A stretch of 21,190 nt of DNA from a virus (IMGVR_UViG_3300031857_001646:1-21190), one strand, 5' to 3'; counted from the first letter of the stretch, positions 7,820 to 14,747 are shown. Notes: generated by a model not told the origin, from the sequence alone. Made by a program: numbers and translations.

Positions 7820-8781
7820 TTTGGTATTTTACTATCAGCCGAACTTACACAACTTGGTGTTACACAGCGTCTAGCCTCTTTAAATAGTTCGAAGTTATCT
7901 ATAGTACCTAACGGTTCATCGTGGCAACTATAACTTCGTTTGACTTCAGTTCCTCTTATTATAACACTTTGATAACCACTATTACAAGTCCAATTGGTAA
8001 ACTTATTAAATCCAAATGCATTAAATCTTTCTGCTTGATCAAACAAGTGTTCTCTACCATCTGCTTCGTATAATGCTATCTGATAAACATCTTCTCCATT
8101 GGCACGTTGAGGGAATCCTTCACGCATCTTCTGTATCATATCTTCGGTATAGCCATCTACAACCGCACTCGCCTGCGGATTACTTTGCGGCTTGAGTGTT
8201 ACATTAATACCGCGCTTGTGAAAGCGTTCCATACGTTCATACAATTCGTAAAACTTTTCTGGCACCATTACTTGATTAATAGTAACGTGTACTAGTTCAT
8301 ACTGCAACTGTAAGCACTTGTCACCAAACTCTTGTTCTTTAGCAAATTCGTCATGAAAGCTGGCTGTAATACTTCTGCGTTGTAACAAGTCTGTATTCTT
8401 ACACCAAGTGTTCCACCATTTACTACCAGGACTTAAATTAGTAGTCATGTGTATACTTTGGTACGTTGATTCCTTTTCGTCCAAATGTTTAACAAGATCA
8501 TTCAACTGTTTATAAGCAGTTGGCTCACCGCCGCTGAACGACCAATGGAACTGGTTAAACCCATTAGCTCGTGCTTGACGCTTAATCTCGTCTACAGTGG
8601 CTTTATACACTTCAAGCGGTTGGTGATCCAATTTATCACTGCGGGCATAGGGCCAACAGTAACTACAGTTATAATTACAAAAACGTCCCAAAATCCAACT
8701 AGTAGAAAATAATGGACGATCTAACATCGTGCGCTGTCCAAACTTAATAATTTGATCAAATGGTATTTGGTTAAAGTTCAT
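7810..8781 (-). CDS. Radical SAM protein (first gene of minus-strand unit)
   Basis: This 323-residue protein has C35, C39 and C42 (RFCNYNCSYC) with an aromatic before the third Cys, then FSGGEPTAY (SGGEPT at about 83-88) and an MTTN strand. The C-terminus has further cysteines (NWTCNSG, YSCHDEP, RCVTPSC, PKCK). It therefore looks like a full radical SAM enzyme with a possible auxiliary cluster. It is the promoter-proximal gene of the cluster and ends with TAG. It resembles the truncated gene at the left edge in GGEPT context and C-terminal cysteines. I see no convincing sigma70 promoter in the 70 bases upstream on this strand. Confidence 0.9.
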   Translation of the reverse strand: MNFNQIPFDQIIKFGQRTMLDRPLFSTSWILGRFCNYNCSYCWPYARSDKLDHQPLEVYKATVDEIKRQARANGFNQFHWSFSGGEPTAYKQLNDLVKHLDEKESTYQSIHMTTNLSPGSKWWNTWCKNTDLLQRRSITASFHDEFAKEQEFGDKCLQLQYELVHVTINQVMVPEKFYELYERMERFHKRGINVTLKPQSNPQASAVVDGYTEDMIQKMREGFPQRANGEDVYQIALYEADGREHLFDQAERFNAFGFNKFTNWTCNSGYQSVIIRGTEVKRSYSCHDEPLGTIDNFELFKEARRCVTPSCVSSADSKIPKCK

Positions 8782-8822
8782 TAGACATATTTAACTTATG
8801 TTATGAAGGGTACCAAAATAAC

Positions 8823-8851
8823 TTGACTTTACCCATAAACGAATATATACT
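8823..8851 (+). promoter_or_regulatory. Sigma70-type promoter for the tRNA-like gene
   Basis: TTGACT (8823-8828) and TATACT (8846-8851) are separated by exactly 17 bases. The expected start point, about 7 bases after the -10 box, falls on G8858, the first base of the tRNA-like acceptor stem, so the transcript could have almost no 5' leader. It may also drive the genes from 9000 to 10955. Confidence 0.75.
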
Positions 8852-8857
8852 TACAAT

Positions 8858-8975
8858 GTAGACGTGAGTGGAACTTGGTATACCTCCTCCAATGGCATGT
8901 AACAAACTGCCGGCGGAGGGCTAGGGTCTAACCCTTAGGGTGACTTTGTAGGTTCGAATCCTACCGTCTACACCA
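8858..8975 (+). tRNA. Abnormally long tRNA-like gene, Leu-type ends, anticodon unclear
   Basis: The ends are clear: a perfect 7-bp acceptor stem (GTAGACG with CGTCTAC at 8965-8971), discriminator A, encoded CCA at 8973-8975, and a perfect T arm (GTAGG, loop TTCGAAT, CCTAC, 8948-8964). The segment GTGGAACTTGGTATAC (8868-8883) resembles a Leu-tRNA D arm. At 118 bases it is about 30 longer than a class II tRNA. The middle forms two hairpins. One pairs CCTCC (8883-8887) with GGAGG (8915-8919), with an inner GGCA/TGCC stem. The other is CTAGGG-TCTAA-CCCTTAG (8921-8938) with one bulged T. Neither is a normal 5-bp stem with a 7-base loop. If the second hairpin were the anticodon arm, the loop would read GTCTAAC with anticodon CTA; if it is the variable arm, the anticodon arm is enlarged. 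A functional tRNA, an intron-like insertion or a tRNA-like structure are all possible. Confidence 0.65.
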
Positions 8976-8999
8976 TTTTTAACACACAGAGAGGCAGAA

Positions 9000-9314
9000 A
9001 TGAAAAAGGCACTTTTAGTATTGCTACTTGTTTCAAATACAGCGTGGGCATGGAACTGGCAAGATCCTGAATCAAAATTCGACGCTACTAAAAACGAAGT
9101 CATGGATGTTAAATTACGTTGGGTAGTTGTTAAAGATATCGATGCCGCTTGTAATGCAGAAAACAAAAAGCGTGGCGGCGGAGTTTTCCGTTTTAACGTT
9201 CAAGCCTGTTCTTTTTGGCAGGGTAAAGAATGTATTATTATGACACCTAAAATGGCTAGTATTCATAATCTAGGACACGAAGTTTTACATTGTTTTAGAG
9301 GCGCATATCATTAA
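9000..9314 (+). CDS. Small secreted protein with HExxH motif
   Basis: The 104-residue product begins with a typical Sec signal peptide (MKKALLVLLLVSNTAWA, cut near residue 17). The mature part contains two potential disulfide cysteines in mid-chain and ends with LGHEVLHCFRGAYH, where HEVLH matches the zinc-metallopeptidase HExxH motif. A third ligand is not obvious, though the final His is a candidate. It would act in the periplasm or outside the cell. A Shine-Dalgarno-like AGAGAGG precedes the ATG. Its stop overlaps the next start (TAATG). No named family is recognised. Confidence 0.7.
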   Translation: MKKALLVLLLVSNTAWAWNWQDPESKFDATKNEVMDVKLRWVVVKDIDAACNAENKKRGGGVFRFNVQACSFWQGKECIIMTPKMASIHNLGHEVLHCFRGAYH

Positions 9315-9859
9315 TGAAAAAAGTAGCATCGAGCCCTGAACGACACACCTTCCAAAAAGAAGGAGCAATTGCACGGGCAGAAGAAAAAGGCGAAGAGCCT
9401 AACCAAGCATACATTGACATGTGGGATCAGATTAAGATCGACGAAGCTAACAAGATCCACGATCCAAAATGGCAAAAGAACAATATGGAGTACGATCTCC
9501 GTAGTAGTAAAGAGCTTTGCGACAAAGTTAAACAATCGGACAACTATGCTCAAAACTTATATGCAGCCATGTGTAATATGGAATGGCGTAAGCGAGATTT
9601 TTTGCCTGAAATGAAAGAAGAAAATTGGGGTTGCAGTTGGAGGCATGCAGGCGGCATAATTGCCGACATGCGTGAACAAGGCGACTATATTGATTGGTAC
9701 TGTAGTGGCATTGGCAATGAAGAATTGGGCAACGGCTTAACTGGAGCCATACCAGATACTGCCGATGGTCGAAACTACGTGCCTGAAGGTGTTGTTACTG
9801 AGGAAATTGAATTAGACTTAAACCGTTTAGGATGGCGACCTATTCCTTACGAAGATTAA
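9314..9859 (+). CDS. Conserved hypothetical phage-type protein
   Basis: This 181-residue soluble protein starts at an ATG overlapping the upstream stop. The N-terminal half is charged and helical. The C-terminal half has a distinctive stretch, RDFLPEMKEENWGCSWRHAG followed by GDYIDWYCSG, rich in Trp, Cys and Gly, which looks like a conserved core. I do not recognise a characterised family. It has no signal peptide, unlike its upstream neighbour. Confidence 0.75.
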   Translation: MKKVASSPERHTFQKEGAIARAEEKGEEPNQAYIDMWDQIKIDEANKIHDPKWQKNNMEYDLRSSKELCDKVKQSDNYAQNLYAAMCNMEWRKRDFLPEMKEENWGCSWRHAGGIIADMREQGDYIDWYCSGIGNEELGNGLTGAIPDTADGRNYVPEGVVTEEIELDLNRLGWRPIPYED

Positions 9860-9877
9860 GAACTTTAAAGTAAATAT

Positions 9878-10060
9878 ATGATGGAAGATAAAGAAAAATT
9901 CGTTTTTACAGCTGAAGATATATTTCAGGAAATCCCAGGTGATCCTGATAATGTCATGATGAAATTCCCAGACGAAGTGTTAGCACTTACTGGCTGGAAA
10001 GAAGGAGATACCTTGGATATTAAAATAGAAGACGGTAAAATTATCGTTAATAAGGTATAA
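9878..10060 (+). CDS. AbrB/MazE/SpoVT-like swapped-hairpin protein
   Basis: The 60-residue product has an unstructured acidic N-terminus and then a C-terminal segment: MMKFPDEVLALTGWKEGDTL, continuing DIKIEDGKIIVNK. The pattern (P-x-E-V-hydrophobic, GWKEGD, then two short beta strands) is that of the AbrB/MazE DNA-binding fold, seen in transition-state regulators and antitoxins. No toxin partner is adjacent; the next gene is IF-1, so a classical toxin-antitoxin pair is unlikely. Starts at 9878 and 9881 are both ATG. Its stop overlaps the IF-1 start (TAATG). Confidence 0.7.
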   Translation: MMEDKEKFVFTAEDIFQEIPGDPDNVMMKFPDEVLALTGWKEGDTLDIKIEDGKIIVNKV

Positions 10061-10278
10061 TGGCTAAAGACGATATCATCGAATTAGTAGGGTCTGTTGA
10101 AGAAGTGTTACCTGGAAACATGTTTAGAGTTAAGGTAGATAATATGCCTAATACGCTACTGTGTTACATGGGTGGGAAATTAAAACAACACAAGATTAGA
10201 ATCATATTAGGCGACAATGTTAAAATTGAAGTTAGCCCATACGATTTGTCAAAAGGTAGAGTAACATATAGGTTGTGA
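10060..10278 (+). CDS. infA: Translation initiation factor IF-1
   Basis: The product has 72 residues, the same length as bacterial IF-1, and aligns from end to end: MAKDD-IIEL.GSVEEVLPGNMFRV at the N-terminus, GGKLKQHKIRIILGDNV in the middle and PYDLSKGRVTYR at the C-terminus, the signature end of IF-1. IF-1 is an S1/OB-fold protein that binds the A site of the 30S subunit and assists IF-2 and IF-3. The stretch replacing the usual variable loop (DNMPNTLLCYM) differs from host versions. A phage copy could bias initiation toward phage messages or act as an RNA chaperone. It lies between an AbrB-like gene and a metallopeptidase-like gene and overlaps both by a few bases or nearly so. Confidence 0.95.
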   Translation: MAKDDIIELVGSVEEVLPGNMFRVKVDNMPNTLLCYMGGKLKQHKIRIILGDNVKIEVSPYDLSKGRVTYRL

Positions 10279-10280
10279 CA

Positions 10281-10955
10281 ATGAACTCAATAATGGAAAC
10301 TGTTTGTTTAATTTGTACACATGTTAGACATAAAACTAAACAAGACACTAGTTTTCCAAAGTTGTTGGTTGAACTACGCCGTGAATTTAAACGTGCGGGA
10401 TTAGATGTAAAAATAAAATCACAATCAAAAAAGTTTCTCGACACAGAGGAATTTTATGTTAACGCATATTACGATCCTGAAGATGACAAAAATAGAGAAA
10501 CCCCAATTGAAATAATAATATATCACAATTTTGATAAAGATGTTATCTGGAGCCGTCGACAAATAACAGATTTGCTTATTCAAGTATTCGATGCCACAAT
10601 ACACGAATTCAAACATCAGCGACAAAGTCGAAAACGTGGTTATAAAGAATTTCATATACGGGCCGATGCCGAACATGAATTCCACGAATACTTAAAAGAT
10701 CCCGATGAGCTGGATGCTTATGCGTTAAGCATTACTATCGAGCTTTGCCGAACAGTTGGCAAATTTAGAGCATTACGATACATGCCAAAATTTACTACTT
10801 TGGCAAGATTTAAAGTTAACAAAGAATTTGCTAGTCCAAATCTCAATGCATACGTGAGCCATTTTGAAACGCCCGTAAGTCCATTATTAAGAAAACTTGC
10901 CAAAAAAGTTTATGTCCGATTGAAAAAGATTGACACGGACTTCATTTTCATGTAA
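10281..10955 (+). CDS. Zinc-metallopeptidase-like protein (HExxH), copy A
   Basis: From the ATG at 10281 the protein has 224 residues; a GTG at 10275 overlapping the infA stop is an alternative start. The motif TIHEFKHQ places HExxH at residues 108-112, and PDELDAYA (141-148) supplies a probable third ligand, E143. The C-terminal region (YVSHFETPVSPLLRKLAKKVYVRL) is basic and helical. It has the same plan as the protein at 20065-20793: a YY/D strand before an IEI strand, HExxH, a DxDE-x-x-A-x-A motif, then a helical tail with an aromatic-x-x-F segment. No signal peptide is present, so it would act in the cytoplasm or virion. The last 26 bases contain a promoter -35 and -10 for the next unit. 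Confidence 0.72.
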   Translation: MNSIMETVCLICTHVRHKTKQDTSFPKLLVELRREFKRAGLDVKIKSQSKKFLDTEEFYVNAYYDPEDDKNRETPIEIIIYHNFDKDVIWSRRQITDLLIQVFDATIHEFKHQRQSRKRGYKEFHIRADAEHEFHEYLKDPDELDAYALSITIELCRTVGKFRALRYMPKFTTLARFKVNKEFASPNLNAYVSHFETPVSPLLRKLAKKVYVRLKKIDTDFIFM

Positions 10956-10958
10956 AAT
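10930..10958 (+). promoter_or_regulatory. Sigma70-type promoter for the 10994-16945 unit
   Basis: TTGACA (10930-10935) and TAAAAT (10953-10958) are 17 bases apart. The promoter is embedded in the final codons and stop of the upstream HExxH gene. The ATG at 10994 lies 35 bases after the -10 box, the same distance as for the promoter at 16947. Confidence 0.75.
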
Positions 10959-10993
10959 ACAAAGTATATTAACTCACACACAGAGCGAGCGAA

Positions 10994-11686
10994 ATGGCTA
11001 ACAAAGAGTTCCCTACCCAACAAGTATTAGAGCTGGCCTGTGCGGCCCAACGAGTAAACGGTGCTTACCTCAAAGAAGCCGAAGCAATATATACAACCGA
11101 TGGTGTGTATATGTACTCAAAACAAATGAACAAAATTTTGATGTTGTGTACATTAGATCCTACCATTTGGACTGCCGATCCTAAAGATGCTCCTATGCCA
11201 CTTAAGGTACTACCTGAAGATACAGCACAAGCAGAAGAGATCAAAAAACATTTTCGAAAATTTATGTTTAGTGCTATTGAAGGCGAGAATGATTTTCAAA
11301 CCAACATCAACAGTATTCTTAGTAGTGATACAGTTAAACAAAATCAATTTGGGTATGTAGCCTGCCTACCAAGCGTTCATGTTAGAGATGTTGCACAAAC
11401 CAAAGTTAAACGTGCGGCTCAACAAGTCGAAGAAGGACCGTTGGCAGAAATTGGTAGTACCATTAAGGATTTGGACGCAGAAATTATTTCATCAATTAAG
11501 TCAAAAAACTTTGAAGGCTACAATATAGATGCTATAATCAACAGTAAGATGGTATCTTGGATGAGTAAAACGGATCTTAAGCTAGGGCCTTGCGTATTAG
11601 TCAAAGCCAAAGTTAAAGATTGCAATAAGCATTGGAAACATCAAAATGATGTTACTAGATTACACTATGTAAAGGCGGCACAATAA
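10994..11686 (+). CDS. Hypothetical protein, first gene of the central unit
   Basis: This 230-residue soluble protein is not recognised. It has no signal peptide or membrane segment. Its N-terminal half contains short aromatic strands (AIYTTDGVYMY) and its C-terminal half has a helical, charged region followed by LKLGPCVLVKAKVKDCNKHW. It directly follows a strong promoter and so should be an abundant early product. The leader resembles that of the gene at 9000, with a shared CACACAGAG element just before the ribosome-binding region. Its stop overlaps the next ATG (TAATG). Confidence 0.75.
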   Translation: MANKEFPTQQVLELACAAQRVNGAYLKEAEAIYTTDGVYMYSKQMNKILMLCTLDPTIWTADPKDAPMPLKVLPEDTAQAEEIKKHFRKFMFSAIEGENDFQTNINSILSSDTVKQNQFGYVACLPSVHVRDVAQTKVKRAAQQVEEGPLAEIGSTIKDLDAEIISSIKSKNFEGYNIDAIINSKMVSWMSKTDLKLGPCVLVKAKVKDCNKHWKHQNDVTRLHYVKAAQ

Positions 11687-11907
11687 TGTATAAGACAATC
11701 TACACAGAAGTTGAAGTAGACGTCGACTTGAGCGATTTTGATACCGACGATCTAATCGAAGAATTAGAGTCACGTGGTTCAGGAGTATTGGACTATGGCG
11801 ATGGTAAAGATGTGCTAAATGCTATCTACGAAAAGCGCAGGCTTGGACAAGATTATCAAATAGAATTGGATCAACTTATTTGGCTAGGATTGGGGAAAGT
11901 ACTATGA
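11686..11907 (+). CDS. Small acidic hypothetical protein
   Basis: The 73-residue product starts with TEVEVDVDLSDFDTDDLIEE, a strongly acidic strand-turn-helix segment of a type common among phage small proteins. The C-terminal half (LNAIYEKRRLGQDYQIELDQ) is helical. It could be a DNA mimic or binding partner because of its acidity, but nothing shows this directly. It overlaps the preceding stop (TAATG) and the next start (ATGA). Confidence 0.7.
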   Translation: MYKTIYTEVEVDVDLSDFDTDDLIEELESRGSGVLDYGDGKDVLNAIYEKRRLGQDYQIELDQLIWLGLGKVL

Positions 11908-12260
11908 GTGGATGGAATACAATTCAAAGAATCAAACGTGTCGAGCAAGCGATTGACGAGCTAGGCTTTAAGTTTAGCAAGAGCAAGCACAGTGATTGGA
12001 CGGAAGATCATGGTGCTCTAAGTCTTGTGCCAAAAGACCACGAAGCACTGCCAATATACAGCCGTGATGCGGAACTGTTTGTCGGTAGTCTAGAACGTCT
12101 AGAAGATTGGCTTGCTGGTGTTAAGTGGGCACGTGACTACGATATGATGTTGCGTATCAGTACTGATGACAAACGTGGTACCGCAGAGCAAAAGGAACGC
12201 AACCGACAATTGATGCGTACACTTAAAGAAGGCAAACGAGTAGAAGGTACTGTAGAATGA
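11904..12260 (+). CDS. Hypothetical protein
   Basis: The ATG at 11904 overlaps the preceding stop (ATGA) and is preferred to the TTG at 11880, giving 118 residues. The N-terminus has a helix (IQRIKRVEQAIDELGF), the middle has strands (GALSLVPKDHEALPIYSRDAEL) and LEDWLAGVKWARDYD is amphipathic. The C-terminus is basic. No family is recognised, and the protein looks cytoplasmic. Confidence 0.72.
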   Translation: MSGWNTIQRIKRVEQAIDELGFKFSKSKHSDWTEDHGALSLVPKDHEALPIYSRDAELFVGSLERLEDWLAGVKWARDYDMMLRISTDDKRGTAEQKERNRQLMRTLKEGKRVEGTVE

Positions 12261-12511
12261 GTAAGGCAAAACATAAACCGTATCAATGGATTGATGGTGA
12301 GACTGCGGATCGCATTACTAGTCTTAACTTAAAAGACTATCGCTCCTATCTTAAAAAAGAATTAGCCGAATGGAAAAAGAATCCCAAGACAGAAGATAAT
12401 CCAGACGGGTACTGGTTGCACCCTGAAGACGTAAGCGGTAACATACGCAGGATTGAAGCATTGAATTTAATTATCAACGACTTTATTGAAACATCGGATG
12501 AGATAAAATGA
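12257..12511 (+). CDS. Small hypothetical protein
   Basis: The 84-residue product has a basic N-terminus, then a helical LKDYRSYLKKELAEWKKNP and a short HPEDV segment before a final helix (RRIEALNLIINDFI). It is flanked by ATGA overlaps on both sides, which supports its reality and coupled translation. No family is recognised. Confidence 0.7.
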   Translation: MSKAKHKPYQWIDGETADRITSLNLKDYRSYLKKELAEWKKNPKTEDNPDGYWLHPEDVSGNIRRIEALNLIINDFIETSDEIK

Positions 12512-13122
12512 GACAAGAACTAGACGCACAGTTGTGTGAGAAATATCCAAAGATGATGATTAACCGCAACAAGAACATGCAGGAAACTTGTATGTGTTGG
12601 GGATTTGAATGTGGTGATGGTTGGTTTAATATCCTTGATCAACTCATGGGTAATATTCAACACCACATTGATTGGAAAGAGAAACAGCGAAAGTGGGCAA
12701 TGGATTATAACGAAATGGCTGCGCAGGCCAAAGCAGGTAACTTTGATTTGTTTGAAGAAACTATGAAGGCACTGCCTAACGACGAGCACAAAGAAAAACG
12801 TCTTGCTGAAATTGTTGCTGGAGACTTTAGACCAGTTCCAGAATCGATTCCACAAGTAACACTAGACCAAGTTAAAGAAAAGTTTGGTACACTACGTTTT
12901 TATTACTCAGGCGGTAATGATATTATTGATGGCATGGTACGTATGGCAGAAAGTATGAGTGGTGTTACTTGCGAAGAGTGTGGTAATGTCGGTGAACGCC
13001 GTGGAGGCGGATGGGTACATACATATTGTACTCCTTGCGAAGAAGCACGTGAAATTAAACGTGCTAAAGAGATGGAAGAATGGGAACAGCGTAAACTACT
13101 TAAAGAAGGATTTGAAGAATAA
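12508..13122 (+). CDS. Zinc-ribbon-containing conserved phage protein
   Basis: The 204-residue protein has an N-terminal Cys-rich start (ETCMCWGFECGDGW, residues 26-39) and a conserved core, VKEKFGTLRFYYSGGNDIID (122-141), followed by MAESMSGVTCEECG. C155, C158, C174 and C177 form a CX2C-X15-CX2C zinc ribbon. Such proteins are common in phage genomes without an assigned role; nucleic-acid or protein binding through the ribbon is the usual inference. The C-terminal tail is a charged helix. Overlaps ATGA before and TAATG after. Confidence 0.8.
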   Translation: MRQELDAQLCEKYPKMMINRNKNMQETCMCWGFECGDGWFNILDQLMGNIQHHIDWKEKQRKWAMDYNEMAAQAKAGNFDLFEETMKALPNDEHKEKRLAEIVAGDFRPVPESIPQVTLDQVKEKFGTLRFYYSGGNDIIDGMVRMAESMSGVTCEECGNVGERRGGGWVHTYCTPCEEAREIKRAKEMEEWEQRKLLKEGFEE

Positions 13123-13295
13123 TGGAAAAATTTATGGAATGGTTTGGTCGTAACCGTATAACGATTGGATATACTATTGGCGGCATCAATGTGTTAAATG
13201 GAGTTGCAAGTGTGGCTCTCGGAGACATAATGAGCGGCGTATTTTTTATTGTGCTAGGTTCAGCAATTATTTTTGATTCAAAGGTGTTCAAATGA
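13122..13295 (+). CDS. 57-residue two-helix membrane protein
   Basis: This small gene begins at an ATG overlapping the preceding stop (TAATG) and ends in a TGA overlapping the next ATG (ATGA). The product has a short basic N-terminus (MEKFMEWFGRNR) and two hydrophobic stretches, about residues 13-33 and 37-52, consistent with a membrane hairpin. No family is recognised. The position on both sides of translational-coupling overlaps argues strongly that it is expressed. Confidence 0.75.
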   Translation: MEKFMEWFGRNRITIGYTIGGINVLNGVASVALGDIMSGVFFIVLGSAIIFDSKVFK

Positions 13296-13909
13296 TTACT
13301 ATGAAAGAATGGATGGAATTAGTTGACTATAAAATTACCGAAGGCGGTGATTATGGCTGGCAATGTTTTGGTCCTAACAGCTATCGACTAGATAGTTGGA
13401 ATGGTGTCCACGGTGTAGGTGGATACAGTTTTAGCATCGTGTTTAGTACTAAAAGTCAAAAGGTCTACGAAGTAAGCGTATGCGATTATACTAATGATCG
13501 TGCTTATCGCATGATTAATCCAAAGAATCAAGAAAAGCATCGCAAAGAAGCAGAAGCTCGCAATGTTAATTTGAACGAAGCCTGGGACGATGTTGACTAT
13601 GTGGACTTGGATGTAGTAGACGACTTTATCCAAAAGTGCTTGGCTATTCGAGCAGGTGAGGACTATGATACCCGTGTGCAAGTTCCGGTTGACTTTTCGG
13701 ATGAAGAACTGTTACAATACATGAAACTAGCGCACGAACGTGATATGACTTTTAACGAACTTGTTGAAGAAGCTTTGCGTCATGCTTTAGTAGAAATTGA
13801 AGCTGGACGTCTTACTAAAGAAGATGCTCAAAAATTTATTTTAGAGAGCAAAGGGAAACCTTGGCCATTTGCGAAAGAAGAAAGTGATGAAGATAAAGTT
13901 GGTCAGTGA
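13292..13909 (+). CDS. Hypothetical protein with C-terminal ribbon-helix-helix-like region
   Basis: The protein has 205 residues. Residues 1-125 look like an alpha/beta domain with YGWQCFG and SFSIVFSTKSQKVYEVSVCDY strands. Near residue 130 a segment begins: VQVPVDFSDEELLQYMKLAH followed by ERDMTFNELVEEALRHAL. A strand, a helix and a helix beginning TFNELVEEAL is the pattern of MetJ/Arc ribbon-helix-helix proteins, which bind DNA as dimers. The 3' end overlaps the phosphoesterase gene by 23 bases. Possibly a regulator; the fold call is moderate. Confidence 0.7.
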   Translation: MITMKEWMELVDYKITEGGDYGWQCFGPNSYRLDSWNGVHGVGGYSFSIVFSTKSQKVYEVSVCDYTNDRAYRMINPKNQEKHRKEAEARNVNLNEAWDDVDYVDLDVVDDFIQKCLAIRAGEDYDTRVQVPVDFSDEELLQYMKLAHERDMTFNELVEEALRHALVEIEAGRLTKEDAQKFILESKGKPWPFAKEESDEDKVGQ

Positions 13910-14747
13910 TTTACATTTGGAATTTTCGGATTGTTATATCAACAATGACGAAGGTGCCGATGTATTGATTCTAGGTGGTGATATTTGTATTGCCCAGGAT
14001 CTCCACGACCACCCTGAGCCAGCTAATACTGCGGACCAGGCCGCTATTGCTAACGGCACTGGATTGGGTCGTAGGCAGATGACAGCCCAGCGTTTTAGAG
14101 ATTTCTTCAAGCGTTGCAGTTTTCAGTTCCCCCATGTAATTTACATCATGGGTAATCACGAGTTCTACAATGGCAAGTTTTATGCTGGTATCAACTATAT
14201 GCGTGAGGAGTGTGCCAAATACCCTAACGTGTATATGTTAGAGCAGGACATGAAGATTATCGACGATGTTGTGTTTGTTGGTGGAACACTGTGGACCAAC
14301 ATGAACCGGCGTGATCCGCTTACCATGCATGCCATCGAAGGTATGATGAACGACTTTCGTATCATTCGGAACGATGCTAGGAACTATGCGGCTATGAGTG
14401 CGTTGGATGTTGCTATTCGTCACGACAAGACTCTTGCCTACATCGAGCACATTGTCCATGAGCATAGAAATAAGAAATGTGTAGTGGTTGGGCATCACAG
14501 TCCTAGTTTTCAAAGTGTGCATCCAACGTATGCTCACGAAAATTTGATGAATGGTGGTTACCACAGTGACTTGAGTGAATTCATTTTGGATCACCCACAG
14601 ATTAAACTGTGGACACATGGTCACACTCATCATCCGTTTGATTACATGATTGGTGAAACCAGAATTGTTTGTAACCCACGTGGTTATGAAAATGATGGTT
14701 ACAGCGAAGACACAGGTTGGAACCCTAACATAGTATTGGAAGTATAA
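13887..14747 (+). CDS. Calcineurin-like metallophosphoesterase
   Basis: From the ATG at 13887 the protein has 286 residues (a TTG at 13869 is less likely). All metallophosphoesterase motifs are present in order: SDLHLEF with D8 and H10, LGGD at about residue 32, MGNHEF with N90 and H91, VVGHHSP, and THGHTHHP, followed by NPRGY. These bind a dinuclear metal centre and hydrolyse phosphomonoesters or diesters. An insertion rich in Gln and Arg lies between the second and third motifs. The substrate is unknown; nucleotides, nucleic acids or phosphoproteins are all handled by this superfamily. Confidence 0.92.
   Translation: MKIKLVSDLHLEFSDCYINNDEGADVLILGGDICIAQDLHDHPEPANTADQAAIANGTGLGRRQMTAQRFRDFFKRCSFQFPHVIYIMGNHEFYNGKFYAGINYMREECAKYPNVYMLEQDMKIIDDVVFVGGTLWTNMNRRDPLTMHAIEGMMNDFRIIRNDARNYAAMSALDVAIRHDKTLAYIEHIVHEHRNKKCVVVGHHSPSFQSVHPTYAHENLMNGGYHSDLSEFILDHPQIKLWTHGHTHHPFDYMIGETRIVCNPRGYENDGYSEDTGWNPNIVLEV

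Noticed and set aside
8921-8940. Telomere-like GGGTCTAACCCTTAGGG run
   Set aside because: It lies inside the tRNA-like gene and is explained by hairpin complementarity; there is no tandem repeat.
9878-10278. Toxin-antitoxin pair with the AbrB/MazE-like gene as antitoxin
   Set aside because: The adjacent gene is clearly IF-1, not a toxin, and no MazF-, PemK- or Doc-like gene is nearby.
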